A stretch of 64,000 nucleotides of DNA, taken from Heterocephalus glaber. Lineage: Eukaryota > Chordata > Mammalia > Rodentia > Bathyergidae. Both the position numbers and the translations under genes were made by a program. The stretch spans positions 13,983,021 through 14,047,020 of the forward strand of contig NW_004624747.1 of assembly GCF_000247695.1 (NCBI RefSeq). Reading direction: 5' to 3'. The notes under the pieces were generated by a model. The model did no database searches and had not been told where the DNA came from. It saw nothing but the letters and a program-made list of their open reading frames with translations. Shown in pieces: positions 62,869-64,000 of this stretch; the stretch's first letter is position 1, and every line of letters starts with the position of its first letter.

Positions 62869-64000
62869 AAGTAGTACATGAAATATACTTTATGTGGGCT
62901 AAAGGACAAGCTGCAGAATCAGTTAAGATCAGAAAAAGTGGCCCAAGGCCTCATGGTTTTAGCATAATACAGCACAATATGGACAGCCCTTTTTCCATCC
63001 AGTCAACAATTCAGCATCATCCATGTCCAGTTCAAATGATTATTGAAGAGTAACTTTCATCTTTGGTACCACCTCATGAGTTATTCTTAGTTTGCAGTAT
63101 CCGGAAAGAAGCAGAAAAGTTGGTACCTTTGCCTTGTCTGTGAGTACAAATGCTGGGACTCTGGTTGGTGCAACCATCGAGGCCAATTAAATGAATATTG
63201 CAACACACAGGAGTGATGCATCCAATTCCCAGGTTCCAGATAATAGCAGCTATTCCCCCACAGGAGCAGGATCACTCATCCCCACTGGTTAAGGCCTTCA
63301 TTCTCACGGACAAGGGATTCCAGATGAACCCATGGTCTACATTTGGATAGGGATTTTAAGTACTAGATATGCCAGGCACAGAAAGAGGGCTGGCCTGTGA
63401 CCTTTCCTTTTGGAGAAGCTTTGACACTGACAGCACAATTTAGAAACTTCTTAGTGCACTCTGGTCTTAGTCCTCTTTCCTGAGTGAAGCAGCCAGAGAG
63501 TAACCAGATCTCAATCCTCAGGGTTAATTCTCTCCACGGTCTGCTTTCACCCAGGCTACAATTTTTCCTTCCCAACCAGGGATGGCAACATCATCGTGAT
63601 GGAAAACCTCCTCTTTGACAATGCCAAACTCAGGATCCAGAGCTTCAAAGTGATACTAATGATTCCCTTCCCGATCAATAGCTGCTTTAAAATCCTTCAG
63701 TGTCACCTCCTCCGACCTCTGGTATATTGACCACGTAGGGCATGAGTGACCGGTCAGTGAAATAGAGCACTTTAGTGCAGGTGCCGCTGACAGCTGGAGA
63801 ACTCTGTGAGTCAGACAACTTTGAATGAGGTGGCCAAGACTCCCAGGATTCACTCCCTGCCTGAGTTTCTGGGTGATTTGCCCCAAACCTTTCTTTCCTG
63901 TTTCTTCTGTGTCTCCATGAAGTGCAGGCGCTCCGTGAGGCTGGAGATGCCTCCCTCCAAGCTGTTGATGGCGTGGTGCTGAAGGTCATGGCCGCTGAAG
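62869..64000 (-). pseudogene. DIXDC1: DIXDC1 processed pseudogene (partial, continues past right edge)
   Basis: The minus strand from 64000 encodes, without introns, the end of the DIXDC1 coiled coil (INSLEGGISSLTERLHFMET), the linker AGSESWESWPPHSKLSDSQ, and the C-terminal DIX domain ([37 protein letters not shown]). It ends at TAA (63524-63526), followed by about 650 bases resembling 3' UTR. DIXDC1 acts in Wnt signalling through its DIX domain, but this copy is broken. It has a one-base insertion near 63865-63870, a two-base loss near 63716-63723, and a TAG at 63656-63658 after EGNH. The left end is uncertain; a T-rich run at 62854-62867 may be the remnant of the A tail. It lies in a CCDC60 intron, same orientation. 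Confidence 0.92.

Larger units (their letters stand above)
51070..64000 (-). other. CCDC60: CCDC60 gene, 3' portion (six exons; 5' part beyond the right edge)
   Basis: Six minus-strand exons (62465-62536, 59210-59272, 58437-58559, 56071-56202, 53455-53644, 51407-51487) have AG acceptors and GT donors and join without breaking frame. The split codons at the junctions give Ser, Gly, Lys and Trp, and the last junction falls between codons. Together they make 661 coding bases ending in TGA, which is the C-terminal 40 percent of a protein of about 550 residues in other mammals. The peptide agrees with CCDC60 as I recall it, including the conserved KLPEDLKN...RPAKKIL block. The molecular role of CCDC60 is not established; it is described as a coiled-coil protein with testis- and airway-biased expression. 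Neighbouring TMEM233 is on the same strand, as in human. Confidence 0.92.

Overview
The window is mammalian nuclear DNA, most likely from a non-muroid rodent. It has split genes with GT-AG introns and many SINEs of the tRNA-Ala-derived ID type, ending in a GATCCCCGG-like B-box region and an A tail. It also holds composite B1-dID SINEs, MIR and MER5 remnants, MaLR-type solo LTRs, and several short copies of one L1 3' end. ID plus B1-dID points to a squirrel- or beaver-related rodent. The species is an inference, not a reading.

Two protein-coding genes are supported, both on the minus strand. At the left, 9091-9279 is exon 1 of TMEM233 (a dispanin/CD225-family membrane protein). It sits in a CpG island of about 7.8-9.6 kb, and its intron 1 runs off the left edge. 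At the right, six exons between 51407 and 62536 encode the C-terminal part of CCDC60, including its stop codon. They join in frame across every junction, and the 5' part of the gene lies beyond the right edge. In human, CCDC60, TMEM233 and PRKAB1 lie in that order on 12q24.23. The same neighbourhood is seen here in reverse orientation.

Layout: 1-9090 TMEM233 intron 1 with L1 tails, a solo LTR and a B1-dID; 9.1-9.6 kb exon 1 and promoter region; about 9.6-51.07 kb intergenic DNA with a LINE nest at 21.6-29 kb and an assembly gap of 100 N at 39849-39948; 51.07-64 kb the 3' part of CCDC60. A broken processed copy of DIXDC1 enters at the right edge (about 62.87-64.0 kb), in the same orientation as CCDC60 and inside one of its introns.

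No RNA gene, CRISPR array or prokaryote-type system is present, and I found no convincing new biological system. The observations most worth checking are: an in-frame upstream ATG of TMEM233 with a better start context than the annotated type of start; a run of four phase-symmetric CCDC60 exons plus one unassigned phase-compatible exon-like segment; a near-perfect inverted repeat at 30.56-30.75 kb; a microsatellite that changes from CT to GA across the assembly gap; repeated SINE insertion into one 9-bp target; and a duplicated MIR-containing segment at 12.8 and 14.9 kb.
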